From: an uncultured Ruminococcus sp. | GTDB taxonomy: Bacteria > Bacillota > Clostridia > Oscillospirales > Ruminococcaceae | Assembly: GCA_900752785.1 (NCBI GenBank) | Contig: CAADWP010000098.1 | Location: 1-7,735 of the forward strand | Direction of reading: 5' to 3' | DNA: 7,735 nt | Shown here: piece by piece, positions 1 to 5,734 of the stretch | Numbering within the stretch: position 1 is the stretch's first letter | How the letters are laid out: every line of letters begins with the position of its first letter | The notes under the pieces: model-generated | What the model was told of the DNA's origin: nothing | Seen by the model: the letters and a program-made list of their open reading frames with translations, nothing else | The model's database searches: none | Program-made: the position numbers and the translations under genes

Positions 1-1
1 C

Positions 2-553
2 GACCTTGCGTATCCGAATCTAAATTCACGGCGAGGGCGGGTCGGGTATGATATCGCTCATACTGTGACACCCGGAAATACGCAGGGATCGTATCAGATG
101 TACTGCATTGATCTGAATCCCGATCCTGATGTTACCGAACTTGCAAGATGCATAACTACAAGACAGGATAACGGTATCACGCATCGCAGGGGCGAGCATT
201 CTGGAGCTTTGATGATGTCAGATGCACCGATACCTGTTTTAACTCCTGCGAAGGAAAAGGTACGTCAGCAAGGAAGAAGATTCAAGGGACCTGATGAGCC
301 TGCTTTTACCATTACCGTAACAGACAGGAACGGAGTTGTATACTGCGGTCTCATAAGAAAACTGCTGCCTATAGAATGCTGGCGGCTGCAGGGTTTTACC
401 GATGAGCAGTTTAATAAAGTTCAGGCGATCGGAATGTCCGATGCACAGCTCTACAAACAAGCCGGAAATGCTGTTACCGTAAACGTCATAGAAGCTCTTG
501 CGAAGTTTATTTTGGAAATCGAAAAGGAGAGTGAAAATGGAACAGATTATTAA
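2..553 (+). CDS. C5-cytosine DNA methyltransferase, C-terminal part (5' end outside window)
   Basis: The frame is open from base 2, so the gene starts upstream of the window; 183 residues are visible. The enzyme family transfers a methyl group from S-adenosylmethionine to carbon 5 of cytosine in a target DNA site. The last 65 residues carry the family's C-terminal motifs: RKLLPIECWRLQGF matches motif IX and QAGNAVTVNVIEAL matches motif X. The region before them (FKGPDEPAFTITVTDRNG) resembles the end of the target-recognition region in phage and mobile-element Dcm-like enzymes. The catalytic PC motif and SAM-binding motifs would lie upstream and cannot be checked, so activity is not shown. The GTG at 65 is internal, not a start. 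The stop overlaps the next gene by 17 bases. No restriction endonuclease is seen beside it, so it may be a solitary methyltransferase; its upstream neighbour is unknown. Confidence 0.9.
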   Translation, partial: DLAYPNLNSRRGRVGYDIAHTVTPGNTQGSYQMYCIDLNPDPDVTELARCITTRQDNGITHRRGEHSGALMMSDAPIPVLTPAKEKVRQQGRRFKGPDEPAFTITVTDRNGVVYCGLIRKLLPIECWRLQGFTDEQFNKVQAIGMSDAQLYKQAGNAVTVNVIEALAKFILEIEKESENGTDY

Positions 554-1208
554 AATTTTTGAAAACGATGAATTTGGCAGAATCAGAACTTTGAAAGAAG
601 AAAGTGGAAAAGTTGTATTTTGCGGTTCGGATGTTGCCAAAGCGTTGGGATATAGAAGCCCCAAAGACGCAATTTCGGCACATTGTAAGGGGGCGGTAAA
701 ACACCGCCTCCCTACATCAGGAGGTACTCAGGAAACAAAATTTATTCCGGAGGGTGATGTTTACAGACTTGTTGCTCACTCAAGACTGCCCTCCGCTGAA
801 AAATTTGAAAGTTGGATTTTTGATGAGGTACTTCCAACTATCAGGCGCACAGGCGGTTACGTTGCAAATGAGGATATATTTATAGAAAATTATCTGCCAT
901 TTCTTGACGAGCCGTATCAGAATCTTTTCCGTTTGCAGATGATGGCGATAAATCAGCTTAACGAGCGTATCCGCCACGATCAGCCGCTGGTGGAGTTCGC
1001 AAATCAGGTCTCCGATACCACCAACCTCATTGATATGAACGCTATGGCAAAGCTGGCAAGGGAGGAAAATATTCAGATCGGTCGAAATCGCCTGTTTCAG
1101 TGGCTGAGAGAAAAAGGCATTCTGATGTCAAATAATCTGCCCTATCAGAAATATATCGAAAGTGATATTTTAAGGTCAAAGAATCTGTTTTTGAAACTTC
1201 CTCGATGA
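537..1208 (+). CDS. Phage-type antirepressor (BRO-N + ANT domains), C-terminus altered by frameshift
   Basis: The start at ATG 537 is set by the Shine-Dalgarno sequence AAGGAGAG ending six bases upstream; an in-frame upstream codon at 498 lacks one. Residues 4-108 form a BRO-N domain (FCGSDVAKALGYRSPKDAI, then FIPEGDVYRLVAHSRLPSAE and a WIFDEVLPTIRRTGGY ending). Residues about 150 onward form the ANT/KilAC domain (LVEFANQVSDTTNLIDMNAM, IGRNRLFQWLREKGILM, NNLPYQKYIES). Such proteins counteract prophage or element repressors, or bind DNA, and are common on phages and integrative elements. After residue 209 (IES) the frame reads into an unrelated tail and stops at 1206-1208, giving 223 residues. 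The expected ANT ending is present one frame over, so the gene appears broken by a missing base near 1164. It overlaps the methyltransferase gene by 17 bases, which suggests coupling. Confidence 0.88.
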   Translation: MEQIIKIFENDEFGRIRTLKEESGKVVFCGSDVAKALGYRSPKDAISAHCKGAVKHRLPTSGGTQETKFIPEGDVYRLVAHSRLPSAEKFESWIFDEVLPTIRRTGGYVANEDIFIENYLPFLDEPYQNLFRLQMMAINQLNERIRHDQPLVEFANQVSDTTNLIDMNAMAKLAREENIQIGRNRLFQWLREKGILMSNNLPYQKYIESDILRSKNLFLKLPR

Positions 1209-1294
1209 TGAAAACGTATCAGCAGACCTTTGTCACAGGTAAGGGACAGACATATATCATCAGCAGGCTGAAAAAAGAGTATGCGGAGGTGTAG
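1165..1294 (+). pseudogene. Displaced C-terminal tail of the antirepressor (frame-shifted remnant)
   Basis: From 1166 the frame used by codons at 1166, 1169 and so on reads YFKVKESVFETSSMM, then TFVTGKGQTYIISRLKKEY, ending at TAG 1292-1294. This is the usual end of ANT-domain antirepressors, which continue IESGYFKV after the PYQKYIES stretch. The upstream frame has AGT GAT where AGT GGA TAT is expected, so a single missing G at 1164-1165 explains the break. Restoring it gives a 252-residue protein that ends two bases before the next ATG and contains that gene's Shine-Dalgarno sequence. No homopolymer or recognisable slippery heptamer sits at the break, so a mutation or sequencing error is more likely than programmed frameshifting. 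Confidence 0.82.
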
Positions 1295-1296
1295 CG

Positions 1297-2130
1297 ATGC
1301 CTAATCATATTACGAATATTGTCGCTGTTTCGGGAGATGAAAATCGTATACGGGCAATGCTGAAAGCAATACAAACTGATGAATACGGTGTAGGCTCAGT
1401 GGATTTCAATAAAATAATTCCTATGCCGGATGATAGCGACAGCTATGACTGGTGTATAGCCAACTGGGGCAGCAAATGGAATTCTTACGGATATACTGCG
1501 GATTCAGGCTTTAAAGACGGAAAATTGACGTTTCTTACAGCGTGGTCGGCTCCGCACCCAATACTGCAAAGGCTGTCAGAGATGTTTCCCGATATCGAGT
1601 TTGAGCATGAGTGGGCGGACGAGGATATCGGTATGAACTGCGGACGTTATGCCTATTATGACGGCGAAAGGATAGAGGAATACTATCCCGAAAGCAACAG
1701 GGAGCGAATTGAGTTCGCCGCCCGTGTAATGGACAGCTATCCCTCGGAATGGTGTTTGTATCTGAATGCAAGCGAGACAGATTATGTAAATTTTTCCGAT
1801 GAGGAATTCGAGGTGATCGAAATAGAGGGGCAGACTGCAATGTTCACGAACATCAGAATGACTGACGCAGATATCCCGAAAGGTCTGTACTGCTATCATC
1901 TCAGGCATGACGATGACGGTAATTTCTGTGCTCTTGAAAAAAGCGTTGCTGTAAATCATGGTGGTTCGGTAATTGTAAATGATCCAATAGACCTTGGGAA
2001 AAGTGGCTGTATATCGCTGAATGATGAAAATGCTCCAAATTTCACAGGCGAAACAACGCTTATGGAAGAATTCTTTACAAACGAGGAAGAACAGTCCGAA
2101 AGTATGGAAATGGAGATGAACCAAATATGA
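1297..2130 (+). CDS. YubB/Api92-like ferredoxin-fold protein with C-terminal LPD28-like domain
   Basis: A 277-residue acidic protein. The start at 1297 has GGAGGTG at 1285-1291. Residues 1-45 (MPNHITNIVAVSGDENRI ... DFNKIIPMP) match the opening of the YubB/Api92 family (DUF1281), and the Trp/Tyr-rich stretch at 49-85 (WCIANWGSKWNSYGY, FLTAWSAPHPIL) continues it. Members occur on plasmids, phages and conjugative elements; their molecular role is not established. Residues about 187-259 (DADIPKGLYCYHLRHDDDG, AVNHGGSVIVNDPIDL) resemble LPD28, a domain associated with large polyvalent proteins of mobile elements. The tail (residues 263-277) is acidic and Met-rich. The stop overlaps the next start as ATGA, typical of coupling. 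The family calls are from memory of the motifs. The function is unknown; a role in transfer or counter-defence is only inference from context. Confidence 0.8.
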   Translation: MPNHITNIVAVSGDENRIRAMLKAIQTDEYGVGSVDFNKIIPMPDDSDSYDWCIANWGSKWNSYGYTADSGFKDGKLTFLTAWSAPHPILQRLSEMFPDIEFEHEWADEDIGMNCGRYAYYDGERIEEYYPESNRERIEFAARVMDSYPSEWCLYLNASETDYVNFSDEEFEVIEIEGQTAMFTNIRMTDADIPKGLYCYHLRHDDDGNFCALEKSVAVNHGGSVIVNDPIDLGKSGCISLNDENAPNFTGETTLMEEFFTNEEEQSESMEMEMNQI

Positions 2131-2702
2131 GTATAACTTCGATCAGTACAGAGCAGCTTCGCAAAATGAACAACAGCGAAGGTCTCATAATTCAGGGCTG
2201 CGGCGGAGATTTGCAGGAATGGGTGGACGGAATAAATGAAATGCTGACGGAAGCCGAAATACTGGAAAACGGTAGTAAATTCACGAATTGTTACTCATTT
2301 CAGCGCGATGATCTGACGTGTATTTTGTTTCCGTTTGAAGATATGCAGCTTAATATCGGCAAGCTGGCGATGTGGAGAATTCAGACTCATGAAACGTTCG
2401 GCGGAACATGGCTGACCGATTATGTTCCCAATCGTCTTGGCGGCTTTATCACAGAAAATGAGCAGACCCAAAAAAAGCCGGATTGTCCGCTTATCGGGGA
2501 AGATTCCAATGTCTTTAATCTTATGGGAATTGCTTCGAGAACGCTCAGAAGAAATGATATGGCAGATGAGGCAAAGGAAATGTGCGAAAGAATCACTTCC
2601 TCCGACAGCTATGAGGAGGCTCTCGGAATTATTGGAGAGTATGTCAATATTACGTCTGTCGATGATGAGGAATCTGAGGAGATTGGCATGGAGATGTCCT
2701 GA
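2127..2702 (+). CDS. Conserved-looking hypothetical protein of mobile elements, acidic
   Basis: A 191-residue protein that I do not assign to a named family with confidence. The start ATG at 2127 overlaps the preceding stop by four bases, and GGAG at 2112-2115 is a plausible ribosome binding site. The sequence is soluble, with no signal peptide or membrane segment. It begins with a segment rich in conserved-looking residues (GLIIQGCGGDLQEWVDGIN, then LFPFEDMQLNIGKLAMWRIQ and HETFGGTWLTDYVPNRLGGF). It ends with a helical part (RTLRRNDMADEAKEMCERI, SYEEALGIIGEYVNI) and an acidic tail ending EEIGMEMS. I recall similar proteins from gut Firmicutes integrative elements but cannot give a function. 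Its place behind the YubB-like gene suggests the two are made together. A +1-frame reading at 2422-2712 is a shadow of this gene. Confidence 0.78.
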   Translation: MSITSISTEQLRKMNNSEGLIIQGCGGDLQEWVDGINEMLTEAEILENGSKFTNCYSFQRDDLTCILFPFEDMQLNIGKLAMWRIQTHETFGGTWLTDYVPNRLGGFITENEQTQKKPDCPLIGEDSNVFNLMGIASRTLRRNDMADEAKEMCERITSSDSYEEALGIIGEYVNITSVDDEESEEIGMEMS

Positions 2703-2736
2703 TTATTACTGAAATTCAGAGAGAGAGGGAGGTCAT

Positions 2737-2928
2737 ATGCAGAAAAGAAAAAAGCATAGAAATGACATTATTCTTTGCGGCAGCGTTCCGTCAATGCTTA
2801 AAAAAGCAAAAACTGTGCTGTCAGATAAACAGTATCATAATCTTTGCAGAGCCGTTGATGAAACTGTCAGCTATACAGAAAAGGGGGAACTGATAAAAGC
2901 CTGTGTTCAGGCAAAAAATACTATTTAA
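2737..2928 (+). CDS. Small basic hypothetical protein (63 aa)
   Basis: The ATG at 2737 has a strong GGGAGGT at 2727-2733 with three bases between, and an open frame to TAA at 2926-2928. The protein starts with a Lys/Arg-rich segment (MQKRKKHRND), then a mainly helical-looking body (SMLKKAKTVLSDKQYHNLCR, then VDETVSYTEKGELIKACVQ). There is no signal peptide, membrane segment or recognised motif. It follows the 191-residue gene after a 34-base gap and is the last gene before a hairpin terminator, so it probably closes the first gene group. The basic N-terminus would allow nucleic-acid binding, but that is speculation. Coding status rests on the good ribosome binding site and position. Confidence 0.7.
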   Translation: MQKRKKHRNDIILCGSVPSMLKKAKTVLSDKQYHNLCRAVDETVSYTEKGELIKACVQAKNTI

Positions 2929-2976
2929 AGCCGTTTGTCGGGAGCAGAAAATGCCTCGTCAAGCGGCTTTTTCTGT
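2927..2976 (+). terminator. Rho-independent terminator after the 63-aa gene
   Basis: The arms 2927-2940 (AAAGCCGTTTGTCG) and 2957-2970 (CGTCAAGCGGCTTT) pair over 14 positions with one G-U pair and one U-U mismatch. A run of five T at 2968-2972 follows, with further T-rich sequence. The 5' arm starts inside the TAA stop codon. The start codon of the adenine methyltransferase is only about 33 bases beyond the T run, so there is little room for a separate promoter and the hairpin may attenuate rather than fully stop transcription. Confidence 0.75.
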
Positions 2977-3005
2977 TTCCCGAAAAAATGGGGAAAGGGG
3001 GAAAA

Positions 3006-3854
3006 ATGAATAGTTTTATGTCATGGGTGGGAGGTAAAAAGGCTCTCCGTGACGAGGTTATTATTCGTATGCCTCCATTTTATGAAAAATATATCGAGGT
3101 TTTCGGCGGCGCAGGCTGGGTGCTGTTCAGAAAATCTCCCGGAAACGAGGTGGAAATATACAACGATTTTAACAGCAATCTTGTGAATCTGTTCCGCTGT
3201 GTAAGGGATAATCCCAGACGGCTGAAATTCAAGCTCCAGTATGTTCTCAATTCCCGTGAGGACTTCAGGTGGATCGCATATCTCCACAAAAGAGGTATCT
3301 TTCCGAGATTTCATGACTATGACCGCGCGGCGAAGTTTTATCAGCTTATCCGTTACAGCTATGCAAGCAGTCTTGACAGCTTTGCGAGTCAGCCGCATTC
3401 AATATGGGGCGATTTTCCATTGATAGACATGGCTTCACGGCGTTTACAGAAAGTAATAATTGAGAATCAGGACTTCGAGGTTCTGATAAAGCATTACGAC
3501 AGTCCCGTCAGCTTTTTTTACTGCGATCCGCCGTATTTTGCCACGGAAAATTACTACAAGGATGTTGGATTTACTGCAAAAGATCACATAAGACTTTGCG
3601 AAGCTCTTGCCGGAATAAAGGGAAAATTCCTCGTTTCATACAACGATTGCCCTGAAATTCGGGAGCTGTGGGATATGCCGGGGATCAGGATCGAGAGCAT
3701 CAGCCGTCTGAATAATCTGTTACAGAGATACAAAGGCGGCAGTATGTACGATGAGGTTTTCATTTCAAATTACGACACAAGAGAAAAGATAAATATGAAC
3801 CGTCAGTTGTCCCTCTTGGACGATGACGTGAACGGAGGTGTTATACTGCAATGA
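3006..3854 (+). CDS. Dam-type N6-adenine DNA methyltransferase (D12 class)
   Basis: The enzyme family methylates N6 of adenine in DNA using S-adenosylmethionine. The 282-residue protein has the expected order: MSWVGGKKALRDE at 5-17 and FGGAG at 33-37 (SAM pocket, usually WxGGK and FxGxG), DFNSNLVNLFRCVRDNP at 54-70, the catalytic DPPY at 174-177 (preceded by FFYC), SYND at 211-214, and a closing YDEVFISNYD at 248-257. Length is normal for this class, so it should be active. I chose ATG 3006 over the in-frame ATG 2988 because AAAGGGGG at 2994-3001 sits just upstream of 3006, and 2988 has no such site. No matching endonuclease is next to it, which suggests a solitary, protective or regulatory methyltransferase. 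Its stop overlaps the next start as ATGA. The target site cannot be read from sequence; GATC would be a guess. Confidence 0.92.
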   Translation: MNSFMSWVGGKKALRDEVIIRMPPFYEKYIEVFGGAGWVLFRKSPGNEVEIYNDFNSNLVNLFRCVRDNPRRLKFKLQYVLNSREDFRWIAYLHKRGIFPRFHDYDRAAKFYQLIRYSYASSLDSFASQPHSIWGDFPLIDMASRRLQKVIIENQDFEVLIKHYDSPVSFFYCDPPYFATENYYKDVGFTAKDHIRLCEALAGIKGKFLVSYNDCPEIRELWDMPGIRIESISRLNNLLQRYKGGSMYDEVFISNYDTREKINMNRQLSLLDDDVNGGVILQ

Positions 3855-4033
3855 AAAATAAAATTCATTTGGACTTATGTCTGGAGAACGGCGCAGAGGT
3901 CGATATTGCGATAACTGTAAACGGAAAATCTGTCTCTTCCGATGATCCGTCAGAGGAAGAATTAAGGGCTTGCTGTGCAGAATATGATGACTGCGATGAC
4001 TGTCCTCACAATAATTACTGCTCGGAGCTGTGA
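3851..4033 (+). CDS. Small acidic Cys-rich protein, possible metal-binding knuckle (60 aa)
   Basis: The ATG at 3851 overlaps the methyltransferase stop by four bases, with GGAGGTG at 3834-3840, so it is probably translationally coupled to that gene. The N-terminal half (MKNKIHLDLCLENGAEVDIA) looks like a beta hairpin. The C-terminal half packs Cys at 41, 42, 48, 51 and 57 and His 53, in CAEYDDCDDCPHNNYC. The CxxC pair plus a further Cys and the His could bind zinc, though the spacing does not match a standard zinc ribbon that I know. There is no signal peptide, so the cysteines are probably reduced in the cytoplasm. I do not recognise the family. A role beside the methyltransferase is only suggested by the coupling. 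Confidence 0.72.
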   Translation: MKNKIHLDLCLENGAEVDIAITVNGKSVSSDDPSEEELRACCAEYDDCDDCPHNNYCSEL

Positions 4034-4050
4034 TCAAAGGGGGAAATTTC

Positions 4051-5085
4051 ATGAGTAAAAATAATCTCCTTGACAGTACAAAATGTATGGAAAATTCAAG
4101 GTCGGAGAGATATGAAAACAGGCTGCTTATCCTTGATCCTAAGATGCTGCGAAGTGAATTCCAAAAGCCGCATTTTCAGTATTTTTATGCTGTGGGCGGT
4201 TTCGGATGCAAGCTTGAGAGTAGTGGCAGAAAGGTGTACGGCAGCTTTCTTGCCGACGGGGAGGAAGGACAATTTTTCCGCAGTGATTTTTTAGGGATAG
4301 CAGACACAGAGCAGCTCCCCGAATGGGCAGCGGAACGCCTTGCACAGCTTCAGACTCCGAAGATGAATATCCGCATATTCCAGATGGATCACGAAAAAGA
4401 TTCGGAAAATCTTGCGTTCAAGGAATATGACTCCGCTGTGAAAGACGGAAAGGTCGATTCTTCGGTCTACCGTCAGATATACGGTGGTACGGTAAACTGC
4501 AAGGATCTTGAAGATGTGTTTGCACTCTGCAATACAGGGCATCCTCCCGGATATTACGGCGAATCACTGTCTGTAAGCAATGTGATCGAGATATGCGACG
4601 GGGAAAACAAGGGATTCTATTACTGCGACAAAATCGGATTTAAGCCTGTGGAATTTGATATATCCCAAACAAATCATGATGAGCTGTTAAAGGTTCTAAT
4701 AGTCGAAAACGGAAAAGAGCCGTATACAGCGGAAATCCGTGACTGTCTGGAAGCAAAGCAGTCTGTAGTCGGAGGACTCATCGAGCCTGTGTATTTCGAT
4801 GATACCGAAAAGGTACTTGTATACTGTGATGAGGAATTTCTGCTTAAGGACTACAAGCCCAACAGAATGGTCGGAGAAACCGTTATACACGGAACTTTTA
4901 TGGTTGTCGGCGACGGTTTCAATGATGAGGGAGAGTGTGTTGAGGTTTCATTAACAGACAGTCAGTGCGCAAAATATTCCGAAATGTTCAGGATTCCGCT
5001 GATATATATGACACGCTCGGAAGCGGAAGAAATGTGCTGTGAGGAATCGGAGGAAACTCCCGATTTCGATATATCGCAGTCATAA
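4051..5085 (+). CDS. Multidomain mobile-element protein: N-terminal unknown domain, YodL-like, DUF3846-like
   Basis: A 344-residue protein. ATG 4051 is preferred over the GTG at 4030 because AAAGGGGG at 4036-4043 is correctly spaced for it. Three segments are seen. Residues about 24-103 (FQYFYAVGGFGCKLESSG, FLGIADTEQLPEWAAERLAQ) are a domain I do not name. Residues about 106-203 (IFQMDHE, AFKEYDS, VYRQIYGG, HPPGYYGESLSVSNVIEI, FYYCDKIGFKPVEFD) match the YodL-like domain. Residues about 212-316 (LKVLIVENGKEPYTAEI, LIEPVYFDDTEKVLVYCDEE, GTFMVVGDGFNDEG) match DUF3846. Both domains are common on Firmicutes conjugative elements, often inside larger polyvalent proteins; no biochemical role is established. 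The motif FDISQ occurs at the YodL/DUF3846 junction (202-206) and again at the C-terminus (339-343). A cytoplasmic location is expected. Confidence 0.82.
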   Translation: MSKNNLLDSTKCMENSRSERYENRLLILDPKMLRSEFQKPHFQYFYAVGGFGCKLESSGRKVYGSFLADGEEGQFFRSDFLGIADTEQLPEWAAERLAQLQTPKMNIRIFQMDHEKDSENLAFKEYDSAVKDGKVDSSVYRQIYGGTVNCKDLEDVFALCNTGHPPGYYGESLSVSNVIEICDGENKGFYYCDKIGFKPVEFDISQTNHDELLKVLIVENGKEPYTAEIRDCLEAKQSVVGGLIEPVYFDDTEKVLVYCDEEFLLKDYKPNRMVGETVIHGTFMVVGDGFNDEGECVEVSLTDSQCAKYSEMFRIPLIYMTRSEAEEMCCEESEETPDFDISQS

Positions 5086-5100
5086 TATTCGGAGGCTTTT

Positions 5101-5238
5101 ATGAAAGAGGAACTCATTATACCGTCACCGTATGCGGAACTGATCGAGGAAATAGCAGATGAACAGAATACCACGGTTGACGATATCGCAGAAAATGCAA
5201 TAAGAGATTTTTTGGAAAGGAGCAAGACCAATGCCTGA
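5101..5238 (+). CDS. Small single ribbon-helix-helix-like protein (45 aa)
   Basis: This gene is short. ATG 5101 has GGAGG at 5091-5095 and the frame is open to TGA at 5236-5238. It starts 15 bases after the preceding stop and overlaps the next gene's start by eight bases, so it fits the operon. The protein reads as a short strand (EELIIP), a helix (SPYAELIEEIADEQ), a turn (NTT) and a second helix (VDDIAENAIRDFLERS), the pattern of a ribbon-helix-helix fold. The strand lacks the basic or polar residues that usually touch DNA, so it might act by pairing with another such protein rather than by binding DNA. An antitoxin-like role is possible, but no toxin is visible next to it. Confidence 0.7.
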   Translation: MKEELIIPSPYAELIEEIADEQNTTVDDIAENAIRDFLERSKTNA

Positions 5239-5695
5239 AAATGAGAAAAAAGGCATAACCGTTAAGGTCGATGCAGAACTTCATGCGGAGGTCAGACAAT
5301 ATATTGAAGCGCATGGAATGACAATGACTGAGTTCGTCTCTATGGCATTGGATAACGAGCTGCACCCGAAAATTCGGACAGCGGAGGAAAAGAATATGGA
5401 AAATATGCGTACTATGGCATTTCAGGTGCCGGAGGAAATGTTTCAGCGTATCAAGGAATATCTGCACCGCCACCATATGACGCAGAAACAGTTTGTCCTC
5501 GGACTTATCGAAGCCGAGCTCAACAGGGATATGCCTATGAGTATGGAACAGTCTTCTCCTGCCGAACAGGAAAATGACGATACAGAGGTAACCGAAAATG
5601 AGCATGACGAGGAATCCTATGACGAAGAATATGACGAGTCAGATGAATTCGATGAGGAAGAATCCGAGGACGAGTCTATGTCTATGGGAATGTAA
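5231..5695 (+). CDS. Tandem ribbon-helix-helix-like protein with acidic, Met-rich tail
   Basis: A 154-residue protein with AAGGAG at 5217-5222 before ATG 5231. Two similar units are visible. Residues 8-44 have strand GITVKVD, helix AELHAEVRQYIEAHG and helix MTEFVSMALDNEL. Residues 60-99 have strand RTMAFQVP, helix EEMFQRIKEYLHRHH and helix QKQFVLGLIEAELNR. This is what two ribbon-helix-helix units in one chain would look like; a single chain could then form the usual DNA-binding pair. The last 45 residues or so are almost all Glu, Asp and Ser, and the chain ends MSMGM. Such tails can mimic DNA or block it, but that is inference. It overlaps the 45-residue gene by eight bases. The spoVG-like gene follows after 39 bases containing a 10-base palindrome that could be its operator. 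Confidence 0.8.
   Translation: MPENEKKGITVKVDAELHAEVRQYIEAHGMTMTEFVSMALDNELHPKIRTAEEKNMENMRTMAFQVPEEMFQRIKEYLHRHHMTQKQFVLGLIEAELNRDMPMSMEQSSPAEQENDDTEVTENEHDEESYDEEYDESDEFDEEESEDESMSMGM
5578..5691 (+). repeat. Low-complexity GA-rich coding stretch (acidic tail of the tandem RHH protein)
   Basis: Codons for Glu, Asp and Ser recur here (GAGGAATCC, GACGAAGAATATGACGAG, GAGGAAGAATCCGAGGAC), giving an imperfect repeat of short acidic units such as YDEEYDESDEFDEEE. It is coding sequence and not a mobile repeat. Similar but shorter acidic endings are seen in neighbouring genes at about 2080-2120 and 2661-2699. Confidence 0.6.
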
Positions 5696-5700
5696 AATCC

Positions 5701-5710
5701 GTAATATTAC
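5701..5710. promoter_or_regulatory. Palindrome GTAATATTAC, candidate operator between the RHH and spoVG-like genes
   Basis: GTAATATTAC is a perfect 10-base palindrome in the 39-base gap between the tandem ribbon-helix-helix gene and the spoVG-like gene, about ten bases before the latter's ribosome binding site. Proteins of the ribbon-helix-helix type bind short palindromes, often their own operators. No clear -35/-10 pair accompanies it. A close variant with one extra T in the centre occurs inside the lipoprotein gene at 6656-6666, which lowers its specificity. Confidence 0.3.
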
Positions 5711-5734
5711 CTTGTAGCGAAGGGAGGTGATAGA

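Noticed and set aside
498..536. Longer start for the antirepressor at base 498
   Set aside because: No ribosome binding site, and it lies inside the methyltransferase motif region; ATG 537 has AAGGAGAG and begins at the BRO-N domain.
1161..1172. Programmed ribosomal frameshift in the antirepressor
   Set aside because: No slippery heptamer or stimulating structure is evident at the break; a simple base loss explains the two frames better.
2422..2712. +1-frame open reading frame of 96 residues
   Set aside because: It lies inside the 191-residue gene and its composition (Ser/Arg-rich) looks like an out-of-frame reading; no ribosome binding site of its own.
5117..5605. Reverse-strand frame of 162 residues rich in His, Phe and Leu
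   Set aside because: Antisense shadow of the tandem RHH gene, arising from its GA-rich codons; no start signal or recognisable domain.
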